Shown here: positions 9,167-19,474 of the stretch, in pieces
Layout of the letters: every line of letters begins with the position of its first letter
Numbering within the stretch: position 1 is the stretch's first letter
Source of the DNA: Pantoea sp. SoEX
Lineage (GTDB): Bacteria; Pseudomonadota; Gammaproteobacteria; Enterobacterales; Enterobacteriaceae
Length of the DNA: 64,000 nt
Reading direction: 5' to 3'
Assembly: GCF_009829945.1 (NCBI RefSeq)
Contig: NZ_SZZT01000002.1
Coordinates: forward strand, 1 to 64,000
Program-made: the position numbers and the translations under genes
The notes under the pieces: model-generated
The model's input: only the letters and a program-made list of their open reading frames with translations
Databases searched by the model: none
Told to the model about the DNA's origin: nothing

Positions 9167-10567
9167 ATGTTAGGAAAAAAAAATACTAATAACAAAAAAA
9201 AGAAAGATTATCAATTAGAAGATATAAAAGTTCCTCCACATTCTATAGAAGCTGAACAATCTATTTTAGGCGGATTAATGCTAGATAATGAATGTTGGTT
9301 TAGTATCATTGATTATATTATGGCTAACGATTTTTTTAATTTTGCTCATAAAATTATTTTTTTAGAAATGCAGTTTTTATTAGAAAATAAAAAACCAATT
9401 GATTTAATTACTTTATCTGAATCATTAGAAAGTAACGGCAAACTAGAAATAGTAGGAGGTTTTGCATATTTAGCTGAATTATCTAAAAATACGCCAAGTG
9501 TTGCAAATATTAATGCTTATGCAGATATTGTTCGTGAACGTGCAATATTACGAGAAATCATATCAGTAGCTAATAAAATTGCTAATGTTGGATATAATCC
9601 TCAGGGAAGAAGTAGTGAAGAACTACTAGATTATGCAGAATCTAATGTTTTTAAAATTTCAGAAAATAGATGTAATCAAAATCATGGTCCTAAAAATATA
9701 AGTGAAATTCTTGAAAATACGATTTCACGTATTGAATCATTAATTCAAAAACCTCAAGATGGTATTACTGGTATAAATACAGGATATCAAGACTTAAATA
9801 AAAAAACAGCTGGATTACAACCTTCTGACCTTATAATTATTGCAGCACGACCTTCCATGGGTAAAACCACTTTTGCCATGAATATATGTGAAAATGTTGC
9901 AATGTTGCATGACAAACCTATACTAATTTTTAGCTTAGAAATGCCTAGCGAACAAATAATATTACGTATGTTAGCATCTTTATCTCGTGTTGACCAAACT
10001 CGTATTAGAACCGGACAACTTGATAATGAAGATTGGAGTAGAATTTCTAGTACAATAAATATATTACTGAAAAAGAAAAATATTTACATAGATGACTCAT
10101 CAAGTTTAACACCTAATGAAATTAGAGCAAGAGCAAGACGTATTTACCGAGAAAATGATGGATTAAATATAATAATGGTAGATTATCTGCAACTAATGCG
10201 TATACCATCTTTTTCAGATAATCGTAACTTAGAAATAGCTGAAATTTCTAGATCATTAAAATCACTTGCTAAAGAACTTAATGTTCCAATTATTGCTCTT
10301 TCACAACTTAACCGTTCTTTAGAACAACGTTCTAATAAACGTCCAATGAACTCTGATTTACGTGAATCTGGTTCAATAGAGCAAGATGCTGATTTGATAA
10401 TGTTTATTTATCGTGATGAAATATATAATGATAACAGTGACTTAAAAGGAGTAGCAGAAATAATTGTAGGTAAACAACGTAATGGTCCTGTTGGTACTAT
10501 ATACTTAACATTTAATGGTAAGTGGTCACGTTTCGATAATTATGTAGGTAATTATTACGAGAATTAA
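9167..10567 (+). CDS. dnaB: Replicative DNA helicase DnaB
   Basis: Hexameric 5'-3' helicase that unwinds the replication fork and binds DnaG primase. The 466 residues align along their length with E. coli DnaB (471 aa). The N-terminal domain begins at VPPHSIEAEQS. The RecA-like ATPase domain has Walker A ARPSMGKT at about 227-234, the IFSLEMPSEQ segment, Walker B IIMVDYLQL, and the C-terminal arginine-finger region SDLRESGSIEQDADLI. The first 20 residues are lysine-rich and differ from E. coli, as is normal for this tail. The E. coli order dusA-dnaB is kept, with pspG and qor lost between them. Confidence 0.97.
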   Translation: MLGKKNTNNKKKKDYQLEDIKVPPHSIEAEQSILGGLMLDNECWFSIIDYIMANDFFNFAHKIIFLEMQFLLENKKPIDLITLSESLESNGKLEIVGGFAYLAELSKNTPSVANINAYADIVRERAILREIISVANKIANVGYNPQGRSSEELLDYAESNVFKISENRCNQNHGPKNISEILENTISRIESLIQKPQDGITGINTGYQDLNKKTAGLQPSDLIIIAARPSMGKTTFAMNICENVAMLHDKPILIFSLEMPSEQIILRMLASLSRVDQTRIRTGQLDNEDWSRISSTINILLKKKNIYIDDSSSLTPNEIRARARRIYRENDGLNIIMVDYLQLMRIPSFSDNRNLEIAEISRSLKSLAKELNVPIIALSQLNRSLEQRSNKRPMNSDLRESGSIEQDADLIMFIYRDEIYNDNSDLKGVAEIIVGKQRNGPVGTIYLTFNGKWSRFDNYVGNYYEN

Positions 10568-11128
10568 TTATTTATTGTAAATAATAATTACATTAATACA
10601 GCAACTTATTAAATAATAAATTGATTATTATGTTATATTTTATTTTGCTATAATAAAATAAAACTAATGTTGATTATTTTATTCCATAAACATACAACTT
10701 ACAAATCATCACTGTAGTAATATTATATATTGTTTGATTTTTAGTTTTTAAATTTATATGTAGTAAAATATAAATTATTATATAATAAATTATGTTTTAC
10801 TATAATTTCTATAAATTTAAGCTATATTACTTGTTAATATAGCTTAAATTAATTATATATTAAACAACCAATATGTTTCATGATTAATTTGATAATTAAT
10901 TATAAATTAAAAATTTTAATATAAAATAATCATTTAAATATTTTAGTAAACACAATAATTCTTATAATTAATAATAAGAGTTATTTTTTATAATTTAAAT
11001 TATTTTTATCACAGTCTTTTCTTGATATTTAATTTTTTTATATTAAAATATCAAATTTAGATTCATTTAAATAAATATACTAATTATTATCTATAATGAT
11101 TGATGTTAAAAAAAATAAGAGAAAAAAT
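10568..11128. other. dnaB-ssb intergenic region
   Basis: About 560 nt without a supportable gene. It contains one striking element, a perfect 16-bp inverted repeat (listed separately). The stretch just before ssb has an imperfect inverted repeat around GATATTTAAT and ATTAAAATATC. In E. coli uvrA lies divergently next to ssb under LexA control; neither uvrA nor a CTG-N10-CAG LexA box is visible here. Confidence 0.5.
10814..10850. terminator. Perfect 16-bp hairpin, possible terminator
   Basis: The arms at 10814-10829 and 10835-10850 are exactly complementary over 16 bp, around a CTTGT loop. There is no clean T-run on either side. It lies about 250 nt after dnaB and 280 nt before ssb. It may end transcripts from dnaB or be a remnant of a lost gene's terminator. 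Confidence 0.4.
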
Positions 11129-11644
11129 ATGGCTAGAGGCATTAATAAAGTAATTTTAATAGGTAATTTAGGGCAAGATCCGGAAGTACGCTATATGCCT
11201 AATGGTAATGCTGTAACCAATATTACACTAGCTACTTCAGAAAGTTGGCGAGATAAAAATACAGGTGAAAATAAAGAGATAACTGAATGGCATAGAGTAG
11301 TGATTTTTGGAAAGCTAGCAGAAGTAGCTAGTGAATATTTGCGTAAAGGCTCACAGATATATGTAGAAGGTCAATTACGTACTAGAAAATGGCAAGATCA
11401 AAGTGGTCAAGAAAGATATACTACAGAAGTGGTTGTAAACATGGGAGGAACTATGCAAATGTTGGGTAGTCGTCAACAGAATAATACTTCTAATATTTCA
11501 GTGAGTAATCAAAATAATACTAGTTGGAATCCATCTCAACAAATTAATAATAATATGGATAACGATTCTTGTTTACAAAAAACTCAATCAGAACCTAAAA
11601 TAAATGAACCAGTAATAAATTTTGATGATGATATTCCTTTTTAA
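11129..11644 (+). CDS. ssb: Single-stranded DNA-binding protein
   Basis: Coats single-stranded DNA during replication and repair and recruits partner proteins through its C-terminal tip. I chose the ATG 33 nt inside the longest frame because it gives [20 protein letters not shown], matching the E. coli start. The product is 171 residues (E. coli 178). The OB-fold runs to about residue 115 ([43 protein letters not shown]). A linker rich in Asn, Gln and Ser replaces the Gly/Gln-rich E. coli linker. The acidic tip FDDDIPF is intact. That tip binds the chi subunit HolC, also encoded in this window. Confidence 0.95.
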   Translation: MARGINKVILIGNLGQDPEVRYMPNGNAVTNITLATSESWRDKNTGENKEITEWHRVVIFGKLAEVASEYLRKGSQIYVEGQLRTRKWQDQSGQERYTTEVVVNMGGTMQMLGSRQQNNTSNISVSNQNNTSWNPSQQINNNMDNDSCLQKTQSEPKINEPVINFDDDIPF

Positions 11645-12093
11645 AAAAGATAATGATGTGATTTTCAAATAATTTATAACCATACAGTAGATTTATAAAT
11701 ACATGGGTTGTGTATTATATAGAAGATAGTACATGTGTTGTTTTAAACATAATATCTATTTTAACTTTATAAAATAATTATGTATAAATATAATAAATGA
11801 TATCAACAATGATGTTATTCATAAAATAAAAATAATTTTTTTATTTTATGAATAAATCAATTATTTATGTTACAATGTCAACAGAGTATTACATAACATT
11901 AACAAATAAAATAATCTACATAATATCTGACAATTGACAAGTGATATTACTTTTTAAATTTGATCATCTATGAAAAATTATAATATTATATTATTAATGA
12001 TTATTTTTTGTAGTTATATTTATAATTTTATGTCTTTACTCTAATGAGATTAATTTCATCAATAAGTCAATTGTTATTTCGAGGAATAAAATT
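11645..12093. other. ssb-yfaZ intergenic region
   Basis: About 450 nt without a supportable gene. It holds a perfect 15-bp palindrome at 11818-11852. A ribosome-binding site GAGGA precedes the next ATG. Nothing else stands out. Confidence 0.5.
11818..11852. terminator. Perfect 15-bp A/T hairpin
   Basis: The arms TTCATAAAATAAAAA and TTTTTATTTTATGAA are exact complements around a 5-nt loop. The A-rich left arm and T-rich right arm resemble an intrinsic terminator read in either direction, plausibly for ssb. The stem contains only one G-C pair, so it would be weak. Confidence 0.35.
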
Positions 12094-12672
12094 ATGTTAA
12101 AGAGGTTTATTACTGGAAGTACACTGAGTTTGATTTTATTAAGTAGTCTCACACAAATAGTACATGCAGCCGAAGGTAGTATTTTTTTAGGTAGATATGG
12201 TACTATGTTATCCATCGGATCTAGTACTAAAAATACTGGATCATTCTTCAATGGTCGTTTCTTATATAATAATATTAAAAGTAATGTCTTTGATATTGGG
12301 GTTGGCTATAATATAAATATAAATTCATTTCAAATATCTCCATCGATTAAAACTATTTTTAATAAATATGAAGAATCATTGGCAGAAACTACAATGTCTT
12401 TAGGATTAGGTGCTAAAGCACGTTATAAGTTTAATTCACATTGGAGTATTTATGGTCAGTATAATTATGCGAAGGAATGTTGTGCTCTGAAAACAATACG
12501 TAATTCTTATCAAGAAATTAATAGTGGTATAAGTTATACACCTATTTCTGTTTTAAGTTTAGAACTGGGTTACAGATACATAAGATTAAATAACAATTCT
12601 CCTTCTAAATCTTATAGATCAACTGAATATTTAACTAAAACTCCATATTTAGGTGTATCAATGGTTTTCTAA
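12094..12672 (+). CDS. YfaZ-family outer-membrane protein
   Basis: The 192-residue product has a Sec signal peptide (MLKRF, then a hydrophobic stretch, with probable cleavage after VHA near residue 26). A region of alternating polar and hydrophobic residues typical of a small beta-barrel follows. The C-terminal part, with GYRYIRL and TPYLGVSMVF, matches the YfaZ family, and the final residue is the Phe preferred by the BAM insertion machinery. The function of YfaZ proteins is unknown; a small pore or structural barrel is likely. In E. coli yfaZ is not near ssb, so its position between ssb and cutA differs. Two adjacent cysteines near residue 129 are unusual for an outer-membrane barrel. Family assignment is from remembered motifs only. 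Confidence 0.7.
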   Translation: MLKRFITGSTLSLILLSSLTQIVHAAEGSIFLGRYGTMLSIGSSTKNTGSFFNGRFLYNNIKSNVFDIGVGYNININSFQISPSIKTIFNKYEESLAETTMSLGLGAKARYKFNSHWSIYGQYNYAKECCALKTIRNSYQEINSGISYTPISVLSLELGYRYIRLNNNSPSKSYRSTEYLTKTPYLGVSMVF

Positions 12673-12857
12673 TTATTTAAAGAGTTATTAATAATATACA
12701 AAATTTTGCTCTAATCGGTAAAGCTCGATTCCGATTGCTATTTGATATTATAAATTTATTTAACATAACATTTATAATGTATACTAATAAAGTAGTATGT
12801 AGTATTATGTAATTCGGTGTTTGAGCTTACCTAACCTAAATTAAATAAGATTTTTTG

Positions 12858-12930
12858 TGCCCAGAGGCGGAATTGAACCACCGACACAGGGATTTTCAGT
12901 CCCCTGCTCTACCTACTGAGCTATCTGGGC
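12858..12930 (-). tRNA. tRNA-Phe (GAA)
   Basis: On the minus strand the 73-nt cloverleaf starts GCCCAGA and ends TCTGGGC plus discriminator A. The anticodon loop CTGAAAA gives GAA, and the T loop has GGTTCAATTCC. The 3' CCA is not encoded (the DNA continues CAA), so a CCA-adding enzyme is needed. Confidence 0.95.
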
Positions 12931-13063
12931 AACATATCACTAATTCATCATCAGATATTATATTAGACCTTAAAGATTTAGATTAGTCAACTTCTATTTT
13001 TATATTTTTTATTAAAATATACATTTCAACTATTAAGATTTAAATCTCTAATTTAAATTAATT

Positions 13064-13375
13064 TTATATAAAAGATGATTTTAACCAGTTATGATATTCT
13101 TTATTTACATAAATAGTTGGTAATATTATTATTTCTGGAATTTCATAAGGATGAATATTCTTTATTAAATTTACTAATAGTTGTTGATGTATTTTATCAG
13201 ATTTAATAAAAAACTGAACTTCTTTATCCATTTTAATTTTATTTTCCCAAGTATAATATGATATTATTCCTGGAACTATGTTAACACAGGGTGTTAATTT
13301 AGATTGTAATAATTTTTTAGCAATATCTTTATAATCTTGTTCTGGTACAGTACAAATAATAATGATAATGTCCAT
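13064..13375 (-). CDS. cutA: CutA divalent-ion tolerance protein
   Basis: Small trimeric cytoplasmic protein linked to copper tolerance in E. coli; its true role is uncertain. The 103-residue product matches the conserved core of E. coli CutA (112 aa): PGIISYYTWENKI, the FFIKSDKIHQQ region, and IHPYEIPEIIILP. It lacks only the variable N-terminus. The order cutA-fxsA-groES-groEL is the E. coli order with dcuA and aspA lost. Confidence 0.93.
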   Translation of the reverse strand: MDIIIIICTVPEQDYKDIAKKLLQSKLTPCVNIVPGIISYYTWENKIKMDKEVQFFIKSDKIHQQLLVNLIKNIHPYEIPEIIILPTIYVNKEYHNWLKSSFI

Positions 13376-13774
13376 TCCATTTTTCCATATATCATATTAA
13401 CTTTAACTATTATTAAATCATCAAAAACTTTTATTATTAAATATTTCCAATAACTATACATATTAAAACTGATAAACTATTATCATTAATGTAAGTACTA
13501 TTTATATTATTAATCAATATAATTTTTACCTAATATTATAATTTAATCAATATAATTTTTACCTAATATTATAATTTAAAGTATATTAATAATGATATTG
13601 ATCAGTAAGTGGATTTTTTGTTACGGTTAATTGTAGAAAGATACAATCTATTTTATAATATCGATAAATTAAAATTTATTCATTATATTTTTAATATTTA
13701 TAGACGATAAATATTTTTATATTTTGTTGCAAATATTTTATAAAATATAAAAATATGAATCTTAGGAGAATTTA
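13376..13774. other. cutA-fxsA divergent spacer with a tandem repeat
   Basis: Nearly 400 nt of A/T-rich DNA between divergent genes. It contains two perfect tandem copies of a 33-nt unit at 13511-13576. This is the site where E. coli carries dcuA and aspA, and no recognisable coding remnant remains. Confidence 0.5.
13511..13576. repeat. Two tandem 33-nt repeats
   Basis: The unit TAATCAATATAATTTTTACC followed by 13 more A/T bases occurs twice with no mismatch and no spacer (13511-13543 and 13544-13576). It looks like a recent slippage duplication in non-coding DNA, and could vary in copy number between strains. Confidence 0.85.
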
Positions 13775-14227
13775 GTGGGTTGGCTATTATTAATCATGTT
13801 TTTTATACTATCATGGATAGAAATTTTCTTATTTATTCATGTATCTAACCTATTTGGTATTCCACTTACCATTTTATTGGTATTATTTACTTCTAGTATT
13901 GGTGTATTAATAGTTAAAAATCAAAGTATAAAAAATTTCATATTAATTAAAGAAAAATTAATATATAATGAAATGCCAACATTGGAAATAATTAAAATTA
14001 TTTCTTTGATAATTAGTGGTTTTTTGTTATTATTACCAGGGTTTTTTACCGACTTATGTGGTTTACTATTATTAATACCGCCAATACAAAATTACATAAT
14101 TTTAAGAATTATGAAACACTTAATTATTTGGATTAAATTTAATAATAACAAATGCACCATAGATGGGGAATTTGAAAGGAAAAACAATAAATATATTGAT
14201 CATTGTGATGACTTTAAAAATAATTGA
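13775..14227 (+). CDS. fxsA: FxsA-family inner-membrane protein
   Basis: Small polytopic inner-membrane protein; in E. coli, extra FxsA suppresses exclusion of phage T7 by the F plasmid. Its cellular role is unknown. The start is a GTG preceded by AGGAGA, giving 150 residues (E. coli 158). Three hydrophobic segments can be seen: residues about 3-24, 27-45 and 70-105, the last with the family signature LLLLPGFFTDLCGLLLLIPP. A charged C-terminal tail follows with DGEFERKNN. It is directly upstream of groESL, as in E. coli. Confidence 0.92.
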   Translation: MGWLLLIMFFILSWIEIFLFIHVSNLFGIPLTILLVLFTSSIGVLIVKNQSIKNFILIKEKLIYNEMPTLEIIKIISLIISGFLLLLPGFFTDLCGLLLLIPPIQNYIILRIMKHLIIWIKFNNNKCTIDGEFERKNNKYIDHCDDFKNN

Positions 14228-14350
14228 TTTATATTAATTAGATATAATTTATAATATATTGTATAATTTACATAAATATTGAAATATAGACTATAATTAC
14301 ATGAAACTAACTAGTTATTATATTTTCATAAAAATTTTATTGTTGCTCCC

Positions 14351-14380
14351 CTTGAAAGCATTAACACATGTCCCTATTTA
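14351..14380 (+). promoter_or_regulatory. Sigma-32 heat-shock promoter of groESL
   Basis: CTTGAAA at 14351-14357 matches the sigma-32 -35 consensus. CCCTATTTA at 14372-14380 matches the -10 box (CCCCATnT type). The spacer is 14 nt. It lies about 90 nt before groES, as in E. coli. The G/C content stands out against its surroundings, which argues for selection. Confidence 0.8.
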
Positions 14381-14468
14381 TTTCACCAGCAAGGCTGTAA
14401 ACCATTTGGTCGGTATTCACCAAACAAAATAAAACGATTAGATTTCTTACTTGAAGGAGAACTATCAA

Positions 14469-14765
14469 ATGAAAATTCGTCCATTGCACGATCGTGTTAT
14501 CGTCAAGCGTGAGGAAGTTGAAGCTAAATCGGCCGGTGGTATTATGTTAACTGGTTCAGCGGCATCTAAATCCACTCGTGGTAAAGTAATAGCTGTTGGT
14601 AAAGGTCGTATTCTTGAGAGTGGTCAAGTAAAACCTTTGGACGTAAAAGTTGGTGATTTAGTAATATTCAATGAAAGTTACGGTGCTAAAACTGAAAAAA
14701 TTAATGAAGAAGAAGTATTAATCATAAATGAAAGTGATATTTTAGCAATAGTAGAAACTTATTAA
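14469..14765 (+). CDS. groES: Co-chaperonin GroES
   Basis: Heptameric lid of the GroEL folding chamber. I chose the ATG with GAAGGAGA just upstream, 18 nt inside the longest frame, because it gives [18 protein letters not shown], aligned with E. coli residue 1. The product is 98 residues. The mobile loop ([18 protein letters not shown]) and the roof region ([11 protein letters not shown]) are conserved. It is first in a two-gene operon with groEL under the heat-shock promoter. Confidence 0.97.
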   Translation: MKIRPLHDRVIVKREEVEAKSAGGIMLTGSAASKSTRGKVIAVGKGRILESGQVKPLDVKVGDLVIFNESYGAKTEKINEEEVLIINESDILAIVETY

Positions 14766-14817
14766 AAGTTAAATTTTAAAATTTTATGCATAGTTCACTG
14801 AATATAACGAAGTTTAA

Positions 14818-16488
<1,671 letters not shown>

Positions 16489-16547
16489 TTTTTGTTTTAT
16501 TATCCTATGACTACTTCTATTTAAACAAATTTAATTTTTTATAATCC

Positions 16548-16577
16548 CCCTCTAATCAAGAATATTTGATTAGAGGG
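16548..16577. terminator. 12-bp hairpin between convergent groEL and epmB
   Basis: CCCTCTAATCAA and TTGATTAGAGGG pair perfectly around a 6-nt loop. It sits between the ends of two convergent genes. Neither side has a strong T-run, so it may act as a stabilising or rho-assisted terminator for both. Confidence 0.55.
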
Positions 16578-16607
16578 AACGGTACTATTATAGTTACCTA
16601 TTTAAAA

Positions 16608-17633
16608 TTAATTTCGGTTGTTAAGTGTTATTTTGATATTTTGACTATTTTCTATTAGCTTTGGTACTATATAACCAGATACTCTACTTGATAGTTGTTT
16701 TAATAATTTTATAGCTTTATATTTTGTCACGTAAAAATGAGATGTACCTTGTACTTTATCTAGCATATGTAAATAATAAGGAAATATTCCAATATCAAAT
16801 AAAGTATTGTTTAGTTTCATTAATGATTCTAAATCATCATTTATCCCTTTTAACAAAACACTTTGATTAAATAAAGTAACTCCTATTCTTTTGAGCTTAG
16901 ATATTGCATCAAATAATTCTTCATTTATTTCCTGAGAGTGATTAATATGTGTAACTAATATTATCTTTAATCTTGTTTTTTTTAATATTTGGCATAATTT
17001 ATTTGTTACACGTGAGGGTATAACAACTGGAAAACGGCTATGGATTCTTAATTTTTTTAAATTCGATATATTTTCTAATTGACTTATAATCCACTCTAAT
17101 TCATGATCTTTTGCTATTAAAGGATCTCCTCCTGAAAAAATTATTTCGTTTATTTCATTATTAGAACTGATATAATTTAGTGCTTTTTTCCAATTGTTTT
17201 TATTGCCTTGATTATTTTGGTAAGGAAAATAACGTCTGAAACAATATCTACAATGGATAGCACAACCACCTTTTAAGAGTAATATGATTCTATTTCTATA
17301 CCTATGTAATAAACAAGGTATTTTATTTTGTTGTTCATTTAATGGGTCTTTAGTATATCCTGAAATTTTCAGAAACTCTTGATGTTGAATGAGAACTTGT
17401 AAAAGTAATGGGTCTTTTATTTTATTTTTTTCCATTCTATTAATAAATGATTGTGGTACGCGTAAAGGAAAAATATTATTTAATTTGGCAGATTTTTTAG
17501 TTATATATTTATCTTCTATCTCTAATATTTTTAATAATTTTTTTGGCTCAGTGATAACATTAGCAAGCTGTTTGAGCCACTCTACTTCTTTTTTTTCGTA
17601 AGAGTAGTGATTTACAGTTATAATATTTGCCAC
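16608..17633 (-). CDS. epmB: EF-P (R)-beta-lysylation: lysine 2,3-aminomutase EpmB
   Basis: Radical-SAM enzyme that converts L-lysine to (R)-beta-lysine for modifying elongation factor P. The 341-residue protein (E. coli 342) has the 4Fe-4S cysteine motif in GCAIHCRYCFRRYFPY and the glycine-rich SAM segment EIIFSGGDPLI. The C-terminal PGYIVPKL-like segment (SGYIVPKLIENSQN) carries the PLP-binding lysine. It is divergent from efp, its modification target, with only 40 nt between the starts. EpmA follows efp, so the whole core modification system is kept in one cluster. Confidence 0.95.
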   Translation of the reverse strand: MANIITVNHYSYEKKEVEWLKQLANVITEPKKLLKILEIEDKYITKKSAKLNNIFPLRVPQSFINRMEKNKIKDPLLLQVLIQHQEFLKISGYTKDPLNEQQNKIPCLLHRYRNRIILLLKGGCAIHCRYCFRRYFPYQNNQGNKNNWKKALNYISSNNEINEIIFSGGDPLIAKDHELEWIISQLENISNLKKLRIHSRFPVVIPSRVTNKLCQILKKTRLKIILVTHINHSQEINEELFDAISKLKRIGVTLFNQSVLLKGINDDLESLMKLNNTLFDIGIFPYYLHMLDKVQGTSHFYVTKYKAIKLLKQLSSRVSGYIVPKLIENSQNIKITLNNRN

Positions 17634-17673
17634 TTTTCATGTTCTCTATTATTAATTTTGATAAGGAGTTAAA

Positions 17674-18240
17674 ATGGTAAATTACGTTAGTAATGATTTA
17701 CGTGCTGGTTTAAAGATTATTTTTGATAACGAACCATATACTATAGAATATAGTGAATTTGTTAAACCTGGAAAAGGACAGGCCTTTGTTCGTGTTAAAA
17801 TGCGAAGATTACTAACAGATACTAGAGTTGAAAAAACTTTTAAATCTACGGATTATTTTCAATCAGCAGATATTTCAGATACTAATTTAATATATTTGTA
17901 TAATGATAATGAATTTTATTATTTTATGCATCCTGAAAATTTTGAACATTTTCAAGTAAATAAAAAAACCATGGGTGATACCACTAAATGGATGCAAACA
18001 AACATTTGTTATATTATTACTTTGTGGAATAATATACCCATTAATATTCAACCTCCAAACTTTATAGAAGCAAAAATTATTAAAACTGATCCAGGTTTGA
18101 AAGGAGATTCTATTGGTACTACTAGTAAATTTGCTACTTTATCTACAGGTGCAGTAATTAAAGTGCCCTTGTTTTTAAAAATAGGTGAAACAATTAAAGT
18201 TGACACTCGTTCTGGAGAATATGTATCTCGTATTAAATAA
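17674..18240 (+). CDS. efp: Elongation factor P
   Basis: Relieves ribosome stalling at proline runs. The 188-residue protein has exactly the E. coli length. The modification site is Lys34 in [11 protein letters not shown]. The three beta-barrel domains are complete, ending [22 protein letters not shown] lies upstream of the ATG. A clear client is in this window: ValS has a Pro-Pro-Pro stretch in its active-site region, a known EF-P-dependent motif. Confidence 0.97.
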   Translation: MVNYVSNDLRAGLKIIFDNEPYTIEYSEFVKPGKGQAFVRVKMRRLLTDTRVEKTFKSTDYFQSADISDTNLIYLYNDNEFYYFMHPENFEHFQVNKKTMGDTTKWMQTNICYIITLWNNIPINIQPPNFIEAKIIKTDPGLKGDSIGTTSKFATLSTGAVIKVPLFLKIGETIKVDTRSGEYVSRIK

Positions 18241-18368
18241 TTAATGTTTTTATTATAAATAATAAAATAAGATAATTTTTGTACTTATTTATAATAAAGT
18301 TAAATTATTCTTGATAAATAAAATTTCAGAACAATTTAATTGATTCTTTTTTAAAAGAGATACTACAT

Positions 18369-19343
18369 ATGACTGAACAATTAAATTGGCAACCTAGTAT
18401 ATCAATAAATAATTTGTTTAGAAGAGCTAAAATTATAGAGAAAATTAGAAAATTTTTTTCTATAAATGGTGTACTTGAAGTTGAAACACCTATAATTAGC
18501 AAACGAACAACTACTGATGTTTATATTGTACCATTTAAAACTAAATTTATTGATTATACCTTGAATGAAATGGATCTTTGGCTAATAACTAGCCCTGAAT
18601 ATCATATGAAAAGATTACTAGCATCAGGAAGTGGGCCAATCTACCAAATCGGAAGAAGTTTCCGTAATAGAGAAATTGGACGTTATCATAACCCAGAATT
18701 TACTATGTTAGAATGGTATCGTCCTAAATGTGATATGTTTTGTTTAATGAATGAAGTAAATGATTTTTTACAATTTATTTTAGGTTGTAGTAGTGCAGAT
18801 TTTATTTCTTATCAAGATATTTTTATTGAATATCTTGATGTAGATCCTCTTTCTGCTAATTTAACACAACTCAATGAAATTGCAAATAAGTTAGATAATA
18901 AAAATTTAATAACTGCCGAAAAAGATATAAGTACAATACTAATGATAATTTTTATGATTATTATTGAACCAAATATTGGAAAAAAAAATCCTTGTTTCAT
19001 TTATAATTTTCCGTCTAATCAAGCAATATTATCAAAAATAAATAGTAGCGATAATCGTATAGCAGAGCGTTTTGAAGTTTATTATAAAGGAATTGAATTA
19101 GCAAATGGATGTGTTGAATTAACTGATCCTAAAGAACATATTATACGTTTTGAAAAAGATAATGACATACGTATAAATAATAAATTACCAGTAAATACCA
19201 TGGATGATAGGTTACTAGAAGCAATTAAACAAGGTATTTCTGATTGTTCTGGTGTAGCAATGGGCTTGGATAGGATAGTAATGTTAGCATTGAATATAAA
19301 TTCCATAGATGAGGTAATGACTTTTCCTATGGATCGTTGTTAA
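18369..19343 (+). CDS. epmA: EF-P--(R)-beta-lysine ligase EpmA (LysRS paralogue)
   Basis: A truncated class II lysyl-tRNA-synthetase paralogue that attaches (R)-beta-lysine to Lys34 of EF-P. The 324 residues (E. coli 325) contain motif 2 (YQIGRSFRNREIGRYHNPEF) and motif 3 (SGVAMGLDRIVMLAL). There is no N-terminal anticodon-binding domain, which distinguishes it from LysS. The frd operon found between efp and epmA in E. coli is gone. Confidence 0.95.
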   Translation: MTEQLNWQPSISINNLFRRAKIIEKIRKFFSINGVLEVETPIISKRTTTDVYIVPFKTKFIDYTLNEMDLWLITSPEYHMKRLLASGSGPIYQIGRSFRNREIGRYHNPEFTMLEWYRPKCDMFCLMNEVNDFLQFILGCSSADFISYQDIFIEYLDVDPLSANLTQLNEIANKLDNKNLITAEKDISTILMIIFMIIIEPNIGKKNPCFIYNFPSNQAILSKINSSDNRIAERFEVYYKGIELANGCVELTDPKEHIIRFEKDNDIRINNKLPVNTMDDRLLEAIKQGISDCSGVAMGLDRIVMLALNINSIDEVMTFPMDRC

Positions 19344-19376
19344 TATTTAATTCTAGCATTAGAATTAAATATTTTT
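19342..19376 (+). terminator. Intrinsic terminator of epmA
   Basis: A perfect 14-bp stem (19342-19355 with 19360-19373) and a 4-nt loop GCAT are followed by a short T-run. It begins at the epmA stop codon itself. Confidence 0.75.
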
Positions 19377-19434
19377 ATTAAAAAATATTTATCAAAGTGA
19401 TAAATATAAATAAAACAATTAAAAACTGAATTAA

Positions 19435-19469
19435 AGCGGATACGTAAATATAATAAATAGGTATCCGCT
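19435..19469 (-). terminator. Terminator of degQ
   Basis: AGCGGATAC and GTATCCGCT form a 9-bp stem around a 17-nt loop. On the minus strand it follows the degQ stop codon at 19475 within a few bases and leads into T-rich sequence. It may work both ways with the epmA terminator. Confidence 0.6.
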
Positions 19470-19474
19470 AATTA

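Noticed and set aside
10980-11128. A LexA box before ssb, as in E. coli.
   Set aside because: No CTG-N10-CAG palindrome is present. The nearby inverted repeat is only A/T.
16548-16577. Calling the groEL-epmB hairpin a standard rho-independent terminator.
   Set aside because: The stem is excellent, but neither strand has a proper T-run after it. It is listed as a hairpin with moderate confidence only.
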